Assembly (NCBI GenBank): GCA_963585895.1
Contig: OY757904.1
Span: forward strand, 158,833,626 to 158,897,625
Direction of reading: 5' to 3'
Length of the DNA stretch: 64,000 nt
Source: Sepioteuthis lessoniana
Taxonomy: Eukaryota > Mollusca > Cephalopoda > Myopsida > Loliginidae
Shown piece by piece: positions 55,000 through 64,000 of the stretch. Position numbers and translations under genes: made by a program. The notes beneath the pieces are model-generated. The model made no database searches and was not told the DNA's origin. It worked only from the letters and a program-made list of their open reading frames with translations. The stretch's first letter is position 1, and each line of letters starts with the position of its first letter.

Positions 55000-56316
55000 C
55001 AGCAGATGATTCTTAGGCAGAGGAAGTACAGAAAAGCGATAAAGGATCAAGGGGAAGACGTATACGGCGAACACCTACGCCTTGTCCTGTAAGGACAACC
55101 ACCTATGAAGCCAAGTACCCACCTGGACGTCTACCTTAGCCTGTGCCTCCGACCAATTTCGCTTCAGTTGGAGGCCGGTCCCGAACCACACAGTCCGTCA
55201 CTCCAGTAGAAAGGCCCTTACAAGAGAACGCCACCTCTCCAGGCACCCAACCGCAGACCTTGGCTCTTATTAAAATTGATCTTGGCTCCTGCTATCTCTT
55301 TGTACCTCCCAATCGCCTTCTTCACAGCGGCGGTTCACAGAGGGATATCATCGGCCAACGCTGAAACCTTTGCTGTTAAAGAGCCAGTAAAAGGGACATC
55401 GCGCAGGGCTGAACTTGCCTCCTTATCCCTAAGTCTACGGGACAGGGGCTCCAAATCGAGGACATAGAGAAGAGGAGACAGGGGGCAACTCTGTCGGACC
55501 GAACGCTCGATCGCGAAAACATCCGAGTGCTTTACGTTCACCTGCACTAATGCTAGTCTCTTGGCTAATCCATGCTAATCCATTTACAGAACTCCGGTTT
55601 GAATCCGGTGGTTTACAAAACAGTCACCAAGAACCGATGGTTAACCCTATCAAAGGATTTGGACTGATCCAAATTGAACACGGCGGCTTCGGTACCGTCT
55701 TTTAACCCCTCTAGGACCTCGTACACCAAGTGCAAGTTCTCTTGGACGGATCTTCCCTTTACAGCGTTATTCAGCTCAGGTTCGATCAGATTGCTGCAAA
55801 CGGTTCGCTAAGACCCTGATCATATCCATCAGAATAGGTACAAACATGTGCAGCAGCGTCAAGTGGACTTCGTTGGGTAAACCATCTCGTCTTGGCGATT
55901 TGTTGAGGCTAACCAGCTTCAAAGCATCACTGACTTTGCATTCAGTATCCACACTCTCGCAGCTAGCCGTTTCAGCCTCCGAAGGTGGGGGGAGTCGACT
56001 AAATAGCTACGAAACTCCTGAACAGGAAGGTCAGGACAGTGAGCAAAGCGATCAAGGAAGTGCGCCCGAAAGGCCCCGCACATCTTACGATTCGACCGGA
56101 GTACGTGCCCGTCCGGGGACTTGACCTATTCGATATACCGAAAGGGAAACCTTCGTACTTCATCCTCACACGCAAGCGCGTTGCATTTCACGGCTTCATT
56201 GGGAACTCTTTTTAACCTAGATCTTGTAGCGCTCGCTAGCCTCACACTCAAGTTCCCGTCTAGTTAAATCTACGCCTAAGGAATCCCTTGCTTCCACCGC
56301 CCGGGAAAGCTTATCT
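55000..56316 (-). pseudogene. LINE ORF2 reverse transcriptase domain (Tx1/L1 clade)
   Basis: Frames change repeatedly. Recognisable parts: 'SVRQSCPLSPLLYVLDLEPL' (RT block with Q-G-C-P-L-S-P, here QSCPLSP), 'AKVSALADDIPL' (the YADD box, here LADD, near 55,345), 'KEIAGAKINFNKSQGLRLGAW' and 'LYRFSVLPLPKN'. The YADD tyrosine is replaced. Domain order fits an L1-type RT. Confidence 0.7.
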
Positions 56317-56317
56317 T

Positions 56318-57227
56318 CTAAAGGTTATGCCACCTTGGTCCTATCCAAGTTGAGCTGGTGACCGTATTTGATGGCAAAATCTCTAATTCTCTGTTTAAAA
56401 GATCCCCCCACATATTCCCGGTAACCGCCCCCTGTAATGCCCGCTGAACTAGAGATTCTAGTCGGTCCTGGAAATCCCGTATATCCAGTAAGAAGGTATT
56501 GAACTTCCTGTAGCCGGCCAGACTAGGCATATAAGCTTATCGCAGACTGACCCTTACAAGCCTATGGTCAGTCCACTCTCTATAGTGGAACATGGGACTC
56601 GTAACAAAATCACATCCAGCTCTTCTAAGACTGGCCAGATAAGATCTGGCACAGACAGAGGGCGAACTATCTAGCCACGTCCACATCTCCCTCTCTGGGT
56701 GATCCAGACGAAACCTGTCGATCAAGTCGTGACGGGCCATCGAATCGATCAGGCTGCTTTCACACCTTCCCGACCCTGTCTATCTTGGGATTAAGAATCG
56801 CATTCCAATTACCTACTAAAACTATCCGATTCGGATCGTTGAGGAACTGCGCTAACCGCCGAAAAAAGGAAACGTTCTTTGCAGCGATATTGGGCACATA
56901 AACCGCGACCACCCAGAACTCGAAACTTTTAACGGCAACATCGGCCACAACCAGTTGGCCCCCGTCAACTGCAAGAACAAGATTTTCATCAGCATTAAGA
57001 CAGCGTCCAACTAGCAAAGAGACCCCAGTGTTACTACAGCTACCGGATACTGAAAAGACGACATAGTTAACCTCCGGCACCTGACAGTCCGCAACGCAAG
57101 TGAAGTAAGTCTCTTGCACTGCAGTAACATCTACACTGAGGTCTGAGAGTTCACCAAGCAAGCGCGCACACTTACTTGGATCCCTCAGTCCCCTCGCATC
57201 CAAAGAGGCAAAGTTTAGAGCCATCAA
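56318..57227 (-). pseudogene. LINE ORF2 endonuclease domain (APE type)
   Basis: The ATG at 57,227 opens 'MMALNFASLDARGLRD'. 'AVQETYF' holds the catalytic Glu. 'VLVGNWNAIL' corresponds to G-D-W-N, with the catalytic Asp changed to Asn. After a stop near 56,760 the next frame gives 'WTWLDSSPS' and 'TDHRLVRVSL' (the S-D-H end). The 56,318-56,530 frame ('MPSLAGYRKFNTFLLDIRDF') is the linker to RT. Such endonucleases nick target DNA for reverse transcription; this one should be inactive. Confidence 0.8.
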
Positions 57228-57229
57228 AC

Positions 57230-58225
57230 CTACTTAACTTACTCAGTGTCGACTACGACACGGAAATTCTCGGGGGTGAGGATGTCGACGGCATGTCTCA
57301 GGGAGCCGGTGCCGAGCTAAGTGGTGACTCAGCCATCTCTAGACATACCTCTGACATCTAGAGAGTACTTCAACTTTAGGGCCCTGTAAAAAGATGGGTG
57401 AACATCAACAGGGATCCATCCTGAACGATAAGATGATACTTTTTTTAATGAGAGGTGCTCCATTTCTGTCAACTTATGTCTGCCCGACTGGCCTTCTTAA
57501 TGAAACACCACACACCTTTCGTGTGGCTCCCAACCGAGCGAACAAAAGTGGTCACCATGGGTGCACCTATGAACAAATAGGGATTCTTAATCAAGAAGTG
57601 GCTAGAGTACTCTGCAGAGTTGAAAGTCTGCTAAAAAGTCCTCAGTTTCCGCAGAGCACAAGTTCCCTCTTAAAAGTTCTTGGGTATCTTCAGCAGACGC
57701 TGATTTTGCCCTTTGTCGGGTTTTGGAGGGTTGGGAATGTGTATGTTCTTGTAGATAATCTGGGTTATCGGTGGGGAGTCTATTAATGACTTGGACCTGG
57801 AGAACAGCCTGGGAGGTAAAAGAGTGGGAAGAATTGGGGAGAAGGGAATTTCATGCTGAGGAGCTGTTGAGGGATTTAAAGAGGGGTTTGTTGGGGATAT
57901 TTTTGTGGTGATTTTTCAGATGGGGTTAGTTGAGTTGCCGCTTGTTGTCGTGGAGATTATGCTGGGGGCTGCTGTGACCTGACCTTTGGCGATGACAGGT
58001 GAGTTTCCTTTTCAGTAGGGGTGTTGGGCTGGGTGCAGAGTTTTTTTAGCTTTGGTTTTCCCACTGTCTCTCCTCTCCTTTAGATTTGTAGAGGACTCCA
58101 TCTCCTCATGCTGTTCTCCCTCTGTGGTTTTCTTTTTTGCTTTATTTATGGATTTTTAGCCGATGACGGAGGTTGTGATGGAGGTTGCGATGGAGATTGT
58201 ACAGCTGTTGCTGGTTCAGTTGGTT
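57230..58225 (-). other. ORF1-ORF2 interval of the LINE, no motif seen
   Basis: Continuous with the LINE. The 58,160-58,280 part is Gln/Asn codon-repeat DNA on the minus strand. The rest has no recognisable domain. The plus-strand 130-codon frame at 57,394 is antisense to this and not assignable. Confidence 0.4.
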
Positions 58226-58753
58226 CTAGTGTTGTTGCTGCTGCTTTTGATGTTGTTGTTGTTTCAGTTGTTGCTTTTGCTGCTGCTTCTTTTGCTGGAT
58301 CTGTTGTTTTGTGGGTCGGGTTTTTTCCTCTTTCTTGTCACCTGGATCCACCCTTCTTCCGGTTTGTTTGAGTGGTCCCCAAGTTCCAGGGCAGTATTGA
58401 GAAGATGGTTTCCCCGGGTTACTGTTGTTGATGTTGCTATTGTTGATGATGTTATTGCAGTTGATGGTTGACTTCTGTGGATAGGTTATTGATAAATGAC
58501 CAAGCTGTTTGCAGAACCAGCAGAGTGGCCTCCTTCCCTCCATGACCACCATCATCTGCTGGTCCCTATAGGTCAGTATGTGTGGGATGGCCTGGAATCC
58601 CTCCCTATTAAGACAGATGTTCAGGACGAAGTCATCGTGTGCCGTCCCGTCTGCCGAGCAGACCACCGTCACCTCTTCGACGCTGCCATGTGCACTCATG
58701 TAGACAGCAAGGACGTAATCATTCAGTTGCATCGGGATGCTACACACGGTCAC
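58226..58753 (-). pseudogene. LINE ORF1 C-terminal half with zinc knuckle and poly-Gln
   Basis: 'MTVCSIPMQLNDYVLAVYMS' and 'GSVEEVTVVCSADGTAHDD' belong to the RNA-binding part of ORF1p. 'REGFQAIPHILTYRDQQMMV' follows. The CCHC knuckle reads 'CWFCKQLGHLSITYP': Cys, Cys and His are present but the last Cys is Tyr. The tail has many KQQQ repeats. About 175 codons are open, the longest coding stretch of this element. Confidence 0.7.
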
Positions 58754-58854
58754 TTTAATTCATCTGGTAGCAGAACACCCTAAGTATCGAAACTATGCTG
58801 GCAAAAGTAACGGCATGGGATACCTCTGAATTTTAAGAGCTCCACGAAGATTTT

Positions 58855-59250
58855 CTATTTTATTCCATCCAATCTCCTGGTCCTTAAATCTGTTATAATG
58901 TAGGACAGATTCTTTTGTTCGACTTCAGTCACCAATTCTGGAATGGTAACTATCTCCGTTCCTTTGAAGTAGGGAGCATACTTCCCGACTCTGTCCTTTT
59001 CATACAGTTGCAGTGACTTATTTTTAATTGACCAGGAGACTGGTGTTGCTGGTCCGGCTAGTGTTCTTTGTCCTGGTGGAATGGAACTGGCTGGGGGCGA
59101 GGATTGCTTGTTCACTTGAGAAGTCGATAGCAATGGCTATTCAAATGTTGATGTGGAAGGTTGTTCTACCGGCTCTTCCGGCATCTGGGGGAGGGCTTCC
59201 AGGTCGTTTCCGAAGAGATCCTTTTGGCTGTTTATGGTGCCCTTCTCCAT
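58855..59250 (-). pseudogene. LINE ORF1 N-terminal part
   Basis: The ATG at 59,250 starts 'MEKGTINSQKDLFGNDLEAL'. One in-frame TAG follows after about 37 codons. The same frame then continues to 58,855 with 'PVSWSIKNKSLQLYEKDRVG' and 'TEVEQKNLSYIITDL'. It links to the C-terminal half through a frameshifted stretch that holds 'RGIPCRYFCQHSFDT'. Confidence 0.65.
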
Positions 59251-59470
59251 AGTTGCTTGAGGCAACTTAGGAGGAGGAATGGTAGCTTGCTATAAGTGGC
59301 TGTTGTTGTTACAGGAGGTGGATGAAAAAATGGTTGGGGAAATGTGAAAAAGACAGCGGCAAGATTGTGGAAAAAATGAAAAAAAGTATGAAAAAATTCG
59401 TTCAGGCAAGTGCGAGAGTCACCATTGAAACTTTCAGGGTATCGCGTGTACAGTGCCTGTGGTAAAAGAA

Positions 59471-60064
59471 AAAAAAAAACGCTAATCAAGCTCCCTAAAG
59501 TAAATCAAATTCCACAGTTATTCTCAGTGTGAGACTTATATCGGCTCACTCTTACACTCATGTGAATTAGGCAGATTGATTTTCCAGTATCACTACAATA
59601 TTGGATATCACTTTTTGGGTGGTAGTCTTTCTCCTCTGCAGAGGAGATACAATCAGAATATTCTAAGCCTCGCCGACTAGACTAATACTTCATAACTGAC
59701 CGCACATAACACTAGAAAAAAATTTAAACAATTATATCTAATAACTATTCGAACATTGATCAACTGTTTGATTTTAGAGCAAGAAATGAAAAAATGCCTA
59801 CAAATCTTCCAGTAATAGTAATATATTTGACAAATTTTTAACTTATCTCTGTTCGTTAGGGACGTTTGTTTTATGATAAAATAGACGATTTTTAAAAACT
59901 AAGAAGATTTTCTTTATGAAACTATGTTTTTTAATGATTCCGAGTGGATTTGAAAAAAGAAACTATTAATCGTATAATCAGCAGATTTTAGAAATATCTA
60001 CATGTCGAGTGATTTGAAATTACAGTGACTAATAATAGCATTCCAGAAAATAATTCACACCTCT

Positions 60065-60099
<35 letters not shown>

Positions 60100-60895
60100 A
60101 ATGAAATAAAAACAGTTAACATGATGCAGAAAAGTTAATCCACCTGTTAATCAAAAAAGGTTTTCTTTAAAATTCAAAATCGTTTTTCTTTAAAAATGTC
60201 CTACTTTTAAGAGGTAAAAAATAACGAAAAACCCAAAAGTTTTGATACAGAATGTTAATATACCAAATCTCTTCCCTTCCACGTTTCCGGTGTTTATTTT
60301 CATGCTAAGAAGCTAAATGACTTTTTTTGTTTGAAAAAGTAGATTCAAATCATTGCGAAATTAACTGCAAGAAATTCAATTTTTATTATAAATACCAAAC
60401 ACATTAAAAGTAAAATATGTCTTCTTTGTTGGTGTTCATGTAACTATTACACAAATTTCTGGATGCTTTGTATTTCTTAAAAATTCAAAAATGACCAGAA
60501 ACAATTGACGGTAAAAGACAATAAATTTCAGAGAAAAAAGCAGATTTTTAATCTTTATCTATATAGTATTTAATTTTTCTTAAGTTTAGTTTTCGGCAAC
60601 ACCAGGTAGGTTTGTTGGAATTTTATTTAGAATAACATTTATTACATAAATTTTCTTATAAAGAGTATAGATTTGTCGATAATATTATTTAGGGTCAAAA
60701 TGAAGAATATTGACTGTTAAAATGTGCTTCTATGCAAGTAGGAGACAAAGAATCATTGTTGGCAATTCATTGCTTTAAAAAATTCACCTTTTTCCAAATT
60801 ACAAACTTTGAAATGCTTCTTCCAGATTGAGTGAAAGGTATTTAAATTTAGTTTAAAACACAGAAAAAACTTTTTCAGTAGAATATATATTTGGG
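59471..60895. other. No gene seen; A-run at 60,067-60,097
   Basis: AT-rich unassigned DNA. The run of about 31 A may be the end of a lost retroposon, but the sequence upstream does not match the families here. Confidence 0.5.
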
Positions 60896-60896
60896 G

Positions 60897-61185
60897 GGAC
60901 TCGGGCTGTAATTGTTATCGGCGTAGGAAATCAGCATAGGTACCCGAGTTCAAATTCGAAACGAAACTGTTTGCAATTCACACAGCGATGATACCTCGAA
61001 GAAAGGTATGCATCCAAGAATTTTACCTTCATCTATGGGCAACTAGTAGGGCAGACTGGGCTCTTAAACCTTGGTATGGCAACCGATCTATGAAAAGGAA
61101 AACTGAATTCAAACCTGTTAAACTCTGCTTAAAAACTGGCCTTGTGTCAGGTGCTGCTCGTGTGGCAGGGTTAGTAGATACACAC
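60897..61185 (+). mobile_element. SINE B, near full length
   Basis: Head 'ggggactcgggctgtaattg' with box B-like 'cgagttcaaattcg', body 'catctatgggcaactagtag', 'ccttggtatggcaacc', then 'gaattcaaacctgttaaactc' and 'actggccttgtgtcag'. The best reference copy for this family. Confidence 0.7.
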
Positions 61186-61289
61186 TTACACACACACACA
61201 TTACATCTCACTAAATTCATGACTCTTTTTTTCAATGTAAAAAAAAATAGGACTGTACGAGACTATACAAGACTCCGGCTGATTTTTTT

Positions 61290-61515
61290 ACGACACCACA
61301 TATGCAGTAGCTAGCAGGTTCCATATACCTCTTTTGGCCAACTCAAAGGCACCAGAGGCAGCGCCCCAAAACACATAAATACGCCAAAATTTCCTGTCTT
61401 TATTTTTGGGTGGGAGCGGGCCGGCACAAATTCTGACTAGGTCCTGAACCGAGTCACCCAACATAATACCTTCTTCTTCAGTTGGCACATTCAACAAACC
61501 ATAACATATATGACA
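61290..61515 (-). pseudogene. Tx1/L1-clade LINE C-terminal fragment (second subfamily)
   Basis: An open minus-strand frame reads 'LCHICYGLLN', 'SVQDLVRICAGPLPPKNKDR' and 'VFWGAASGAFELAKRGIW', a hydrophobic/aromatic pattern like the last domain of Tx1-like ORF2. A SINE A copy follows in the opposite direction. I recall this text from such LINEs but cannot confirm it. Confidence 0.4.
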
Positions 61516-61520
61516 GAGGG

Positions 61521-61757
61521 ATTGTCTTCGTGGTGTAGTGGATAAAGCATTGGACTGTAGAATCATTATATAAGAGTTAGAACTCCAGTCACGTTATTAT
61601 GCTTACTTTCGGACAAATACTCTTTGGAAAAGGCTACGAGCCACCATTGTCCTCCCATCTATGGATTAAATTGTACCATTAATATTCTAGAAGGCTGGCT
61701 TTGGCATTAAATAACCTACGAAGGTTGATATGTCATTAAACAAAGAAACCAAACCAT
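61521..61757 (+). mobile_element. SINE A, full length, diverged
   Basis: Head 'attgtcttcgtggtgtagtgg', box B-like 'agagttagaactcc', body and complete tail 'gatatgtcattaaacaaag'. An 8-bp 'catatatg' occurs near both sides, but not exactly at the ends. Confidence 0.85.
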
Positions 61758-62995
61758 ATATGGCTGACACTTAGCAACTTACGAAATCTCTCACACAGCA
61801 CTTCCTGTAACACATGGCCATTCTCAGTTTTGCACCTTATTCACAAATTGAACTCCAATCAACAGTCCTATTTACCTAAATACGTTTCGCATAGCAACTC
61901 CTTAAGCATCTTACCCACTACAGAGTAAAGAAACCCCACTCTTAAGGGGTCATATCGCGTCGCAACTCCCTCTGTACTAACTTATGCCACCTGTATTCAA
62001 CCCTTACTTTCTCGCGTAAATACGCGCAGCGTAAGAGATCCTTACATGGTCACATATACACACTTGCGTGTGGCATATCGACTCCTACATGGCTCTATTT
62101 GCAACCGACCCATTGAAGAACGATTGGCCACCCCACATCACCAATGACAATAACTACAAGACACGTTCTGAAATCAATATTTCGTCCCTACTGCCAGCAA
62201 GAAGACAAGACAGAGTTCTCAACACCAAACTTCTCTTCCTACTATTTTTCTGGATATGCTTAATAATCTTCACAACAACTTTTCGACAAACAGACACTTC
62301 GACTAAAGAATTGGTTGTATATTCCTAATAGATACACCTTTTCTGTTTTGCTAACTTATTTGTTTGACACCATTTCTATCTACTATTCCACGTCAGGACA
62401 GACAGGCCTCTCTTCCCTTTTAATTTTCTCTTCTCCTCTGCATTACCATATGCCAATATACATACATTTCTAATTTTGGTATAAGGCCAGATTTATAATG
62501 GATTCAATAAGGAACAAGAAATAATACAACTTAGCGAGATACCTATGTAAAGGTCAGCAAGTTTTTATCGATCAAATAACTACTGTAGTGAATTTGTTCC
62601 TCACTGCGTGTCCTAGTGATTTGAGTTTGGGCCAGAATCAAGCAAAACACAACAAAGCGAAAGAAAAATTAAAGTAGAATCCTCAATAATTTTGCTTTCG
62701 AATTTCGTTGTTGGAATTTTTCAACAGGGAAAATAAAGTGTTTGTTTATCATTTAAGATAAGATTCGTTTGCCATGAAATAAAATTGTAGATACAAAAGA
62801 TTGTACCAAAGCTAATCTTCTTCCTGGTGCGGCAAGGGGCAGTCCAATTTTAAACTTAATTGTTTTAATACTGACCTTTAACTTGGACTTAACACAGACC
62901 ACTGATACCAATTTGCTTATAACATAGGCTGATTCAAATGGATCGTCTTCATTTAAATACATGTTTTCTGAGAATTTATATTTTCTTACTCACAA
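61758..62995. other. No gene seen
   Basis: Unassigned DNA. The 86-codon frame at 62,068-62,328 has one hydrophobic segment and no recognisable domain. Confidence 0.45.
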
Positions 62996-62999
62996 GTGC

Positions 63000-63280
63000 C
63001 CGCTTAATGGAGTGACGGTTATTGTCAAGGGAAATAGACCCGGCGACTAGAATTCGAATCTGGGACGAGGCTGTTAACAGTTAAGTTTGAGTTGATACTC
63101 ATGGGAAAGCAATGAATCTCCCTCTTTTTCCACGCCCCAGAGATGGGTAGATAGTAGGGTACACTACTCCTAAACCTTTTTGCTATGGCTACAGATATAG
63201 AAAGAAGAAAACTATGAATTTAAAACAGTTGAACTCGGCAGAAAAATTGACCTTGTGTCACATCCTGCTCGTGGCGGGGG
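63000..63280 (+). mobile_element. SINE B, near full length
   Basis: 'Actagaattcgaatctggg' box B-like, 'gatactcatgggaaagcaatg', 'gctatggctacagat', and 'aaaattgaccttgtgtcac' followed by 'atcctgctcgtggcgg'. The 44-bp array begins where the copy ends. Confidence 0.7.
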
Positions 63281-63520
63281 GGGGGTAAATACTTTCTTGT
63301 AAGAGATGGGCTATATCGGATGGGTTGGGTAAATGCATACCTGTAAGAGATGGGCCATATCGGATGGGTTGGGTAAATGCATACTTGCAAAAGATGGACC
63401 ATATCGGATGGGTTGGGTAAATGCATACCTGTAAGAGATGGGCCATATCGGATGGGTTGGGTAAATGTATACTTGCAAAAGATGGACCATATTGGATAGG
63501 TTAGGTAAATACATGCATTT
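63281..63520. repeat. 44-bp tandem array in 88-bp dimers
   Basis: Unit 'atgggccatatcggatgggt' then 'tgggtaaatgcatac', with starts at 63,306 and 63,350. Alternate units end 'cctgtaagag' or 'cttgcaaaag', giving a dimeric pattern. It produces a repeated Pro/Thr/Tyr-rich antisense frame that is not a gene. Confidence 0.9.
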
Positions 63521-64000
63521 AGTATTATTGTGAGAGTCATTCTTTGCATCATCCAATGTGTAAATGACATCTTTGTAGGTTGATTGGTGGACGAGTGTTG
63601 TCTTTGATTATTACTGGAGCAGCTGGTTTTGTTAATGGATATTTTCAAGTTTTCTTCTCGTCTAAAGGTGATTGTGATTAATGTGTTGTTATGGATTTGA
63701 TGTGTCTAGGTCGCTTGTCGGCAAATGTGCTGTATATATGTTTGGTGGTATTTCAAAGCCTTGTACTTTGTCTTGATCTAAACAATGGCACTAAGAATTT
63801 ATATGGTGACGATAGTCAAACTGGAAAGTCGAGCCAATGAGTAAGAGCGTCCGAAAGGGTGAAACCAACAAAGATCTTAAATGAAACTATTAGCTTTCAA
63901 CTCGAATGAAAAAAGAAAAAAACAACTTACAACTCCCTACAAATGACCGTAACTTATCAAGTGTCATTTTTTCACGATCTCTTAGCAAACAAATACTATG
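63521..64000. other. No gene seen
   Basis: Unassigned DNA up to the window end. Confidence 0.4.

Larger units (their letters stand above)
54984..59470 (-). mobile_element. Tx1/L1-clade LINE, 5' portion (ORF1, endonuclease, most of RT)
   Basis: On the minus strand it reads ORF1 (59,250-58,226), an unassigned interval (58,225-57,230), ORF2 endonuclease (57,227-56,540) and RT (to about 54,984). It ends inside the RT C-terminal domain at text matching 'SVLPLPKNHLLALQ'. LINE copies usually lose their 5' end; here the 5' end is present and the 3' end is missing, because the 3' end is at 50.6-52.0 kb in the opposite orientation. The 5' limit near 59,470 is approximate. Confidence 0.8.

Noticed and set aside
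58108-58471. Plus-strand Val/Leu-rich frames of 87-102 codons that look like membrane proteins
   Set aside because: They are the complement of the poly-Gln/Asn tail and zinc-knuckle region of the LINE ORF1 on the minus strand.
61029-61235. 68-codon minus-strand frame
   Set aside because: Antisense to a SINE B copy and a CA-rich tract.
63220-63648. 142-codon minus-strand frame with a repeated Pro/Thr/Tyr-rich peptide
   Set aside because: Translation of the 44-bp tandem array; 44 is not a multiple of 3, so the periodic peptide mixes frames and is not a designed protein repeat.

Overview
The window looks like gene-poor, repeat-saturated animal nuclear DNA. It is AT-rich, every long coding stretch is a transposon protein, microsatellites of (CA), (TA), (GA) and (ATC) type are dense, and tRNA-derived SINE copies recur every few kilobases on both strands. 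The mix of RTE-type LINEs ending in (GAT)n, Tx1/L1-clade LINEs, Penelope-like elements, Ty3/gypsy elements and several tRNA-headed SINEs fits a lophotrochozoan. My best guess is a cephalopod mollusc of octopus type (moderate confidence, from memory of the repeat families and not from a search). I could not support any host protein-coding gene or any functional RNA gene.

Layout. 0-6 kb: SINE fragments, a 5'-truncated RTE relic, a Penelope-type palindrome, three tandem 126-bp units and a fairly open RTE reverse transcriptase. 6-10.8 kb: SINEs around a 16-copy 67-bp tandem array. 11-15.3 kb: a Tx1-type LINE 3' relic, then three copies of a composite SINE-like family (called family Y here) and a 5S-rRNA-like retroposon. 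18-20.5 kb: a longer but broken RTE and a Penelope fragment. 21-28 kb: mariner, RTE and Penelope remnants and microsatellites. 28.3-35.1 kb: a Ty3/gypsy element with two recognisable LTRs. 36-43 kb: RTE end, internally deleted mariner, SINEs and simple repeats. 44-48.5 kb: a complex repeat in two blocks, a Penelope GIY-YIG fragment and SINEs. 48.5-59.5 kb: a second Ty3/gypsy element and a Tx1-clade LINE, rearranged together. 60-64 kb: SINEs, a LINE C-terminal relic and a 44-bp tandem array.

The most notable structure is at 49-59.5 kb. Both the gypsy element and the Tx1-like LINE are split, and both are split at the same two positions (about 50,600 and 54,983), with their halves in opposite orientation. 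One inversion of about 4.38 kb explains both breaks, so two neighbouring dead elements act as mutual markers for a rearrangement. Other points of interest are SINE-derived sequence turned into tandem arrays (67 bp and 44 bp units), a SINE-like family with an internal minisatellite and a tail shared with the main SINE, a GC-rich highly structured retroposon with a clear target-site duplication, and an LTR pair only about 2-3% diverged around a heavily degraded coding region.

No genes work together here in the operon sense. The sequence is a record of nested insertions, and nearly all coding remnants carry stops, frameshifts or lost catalytic residues.
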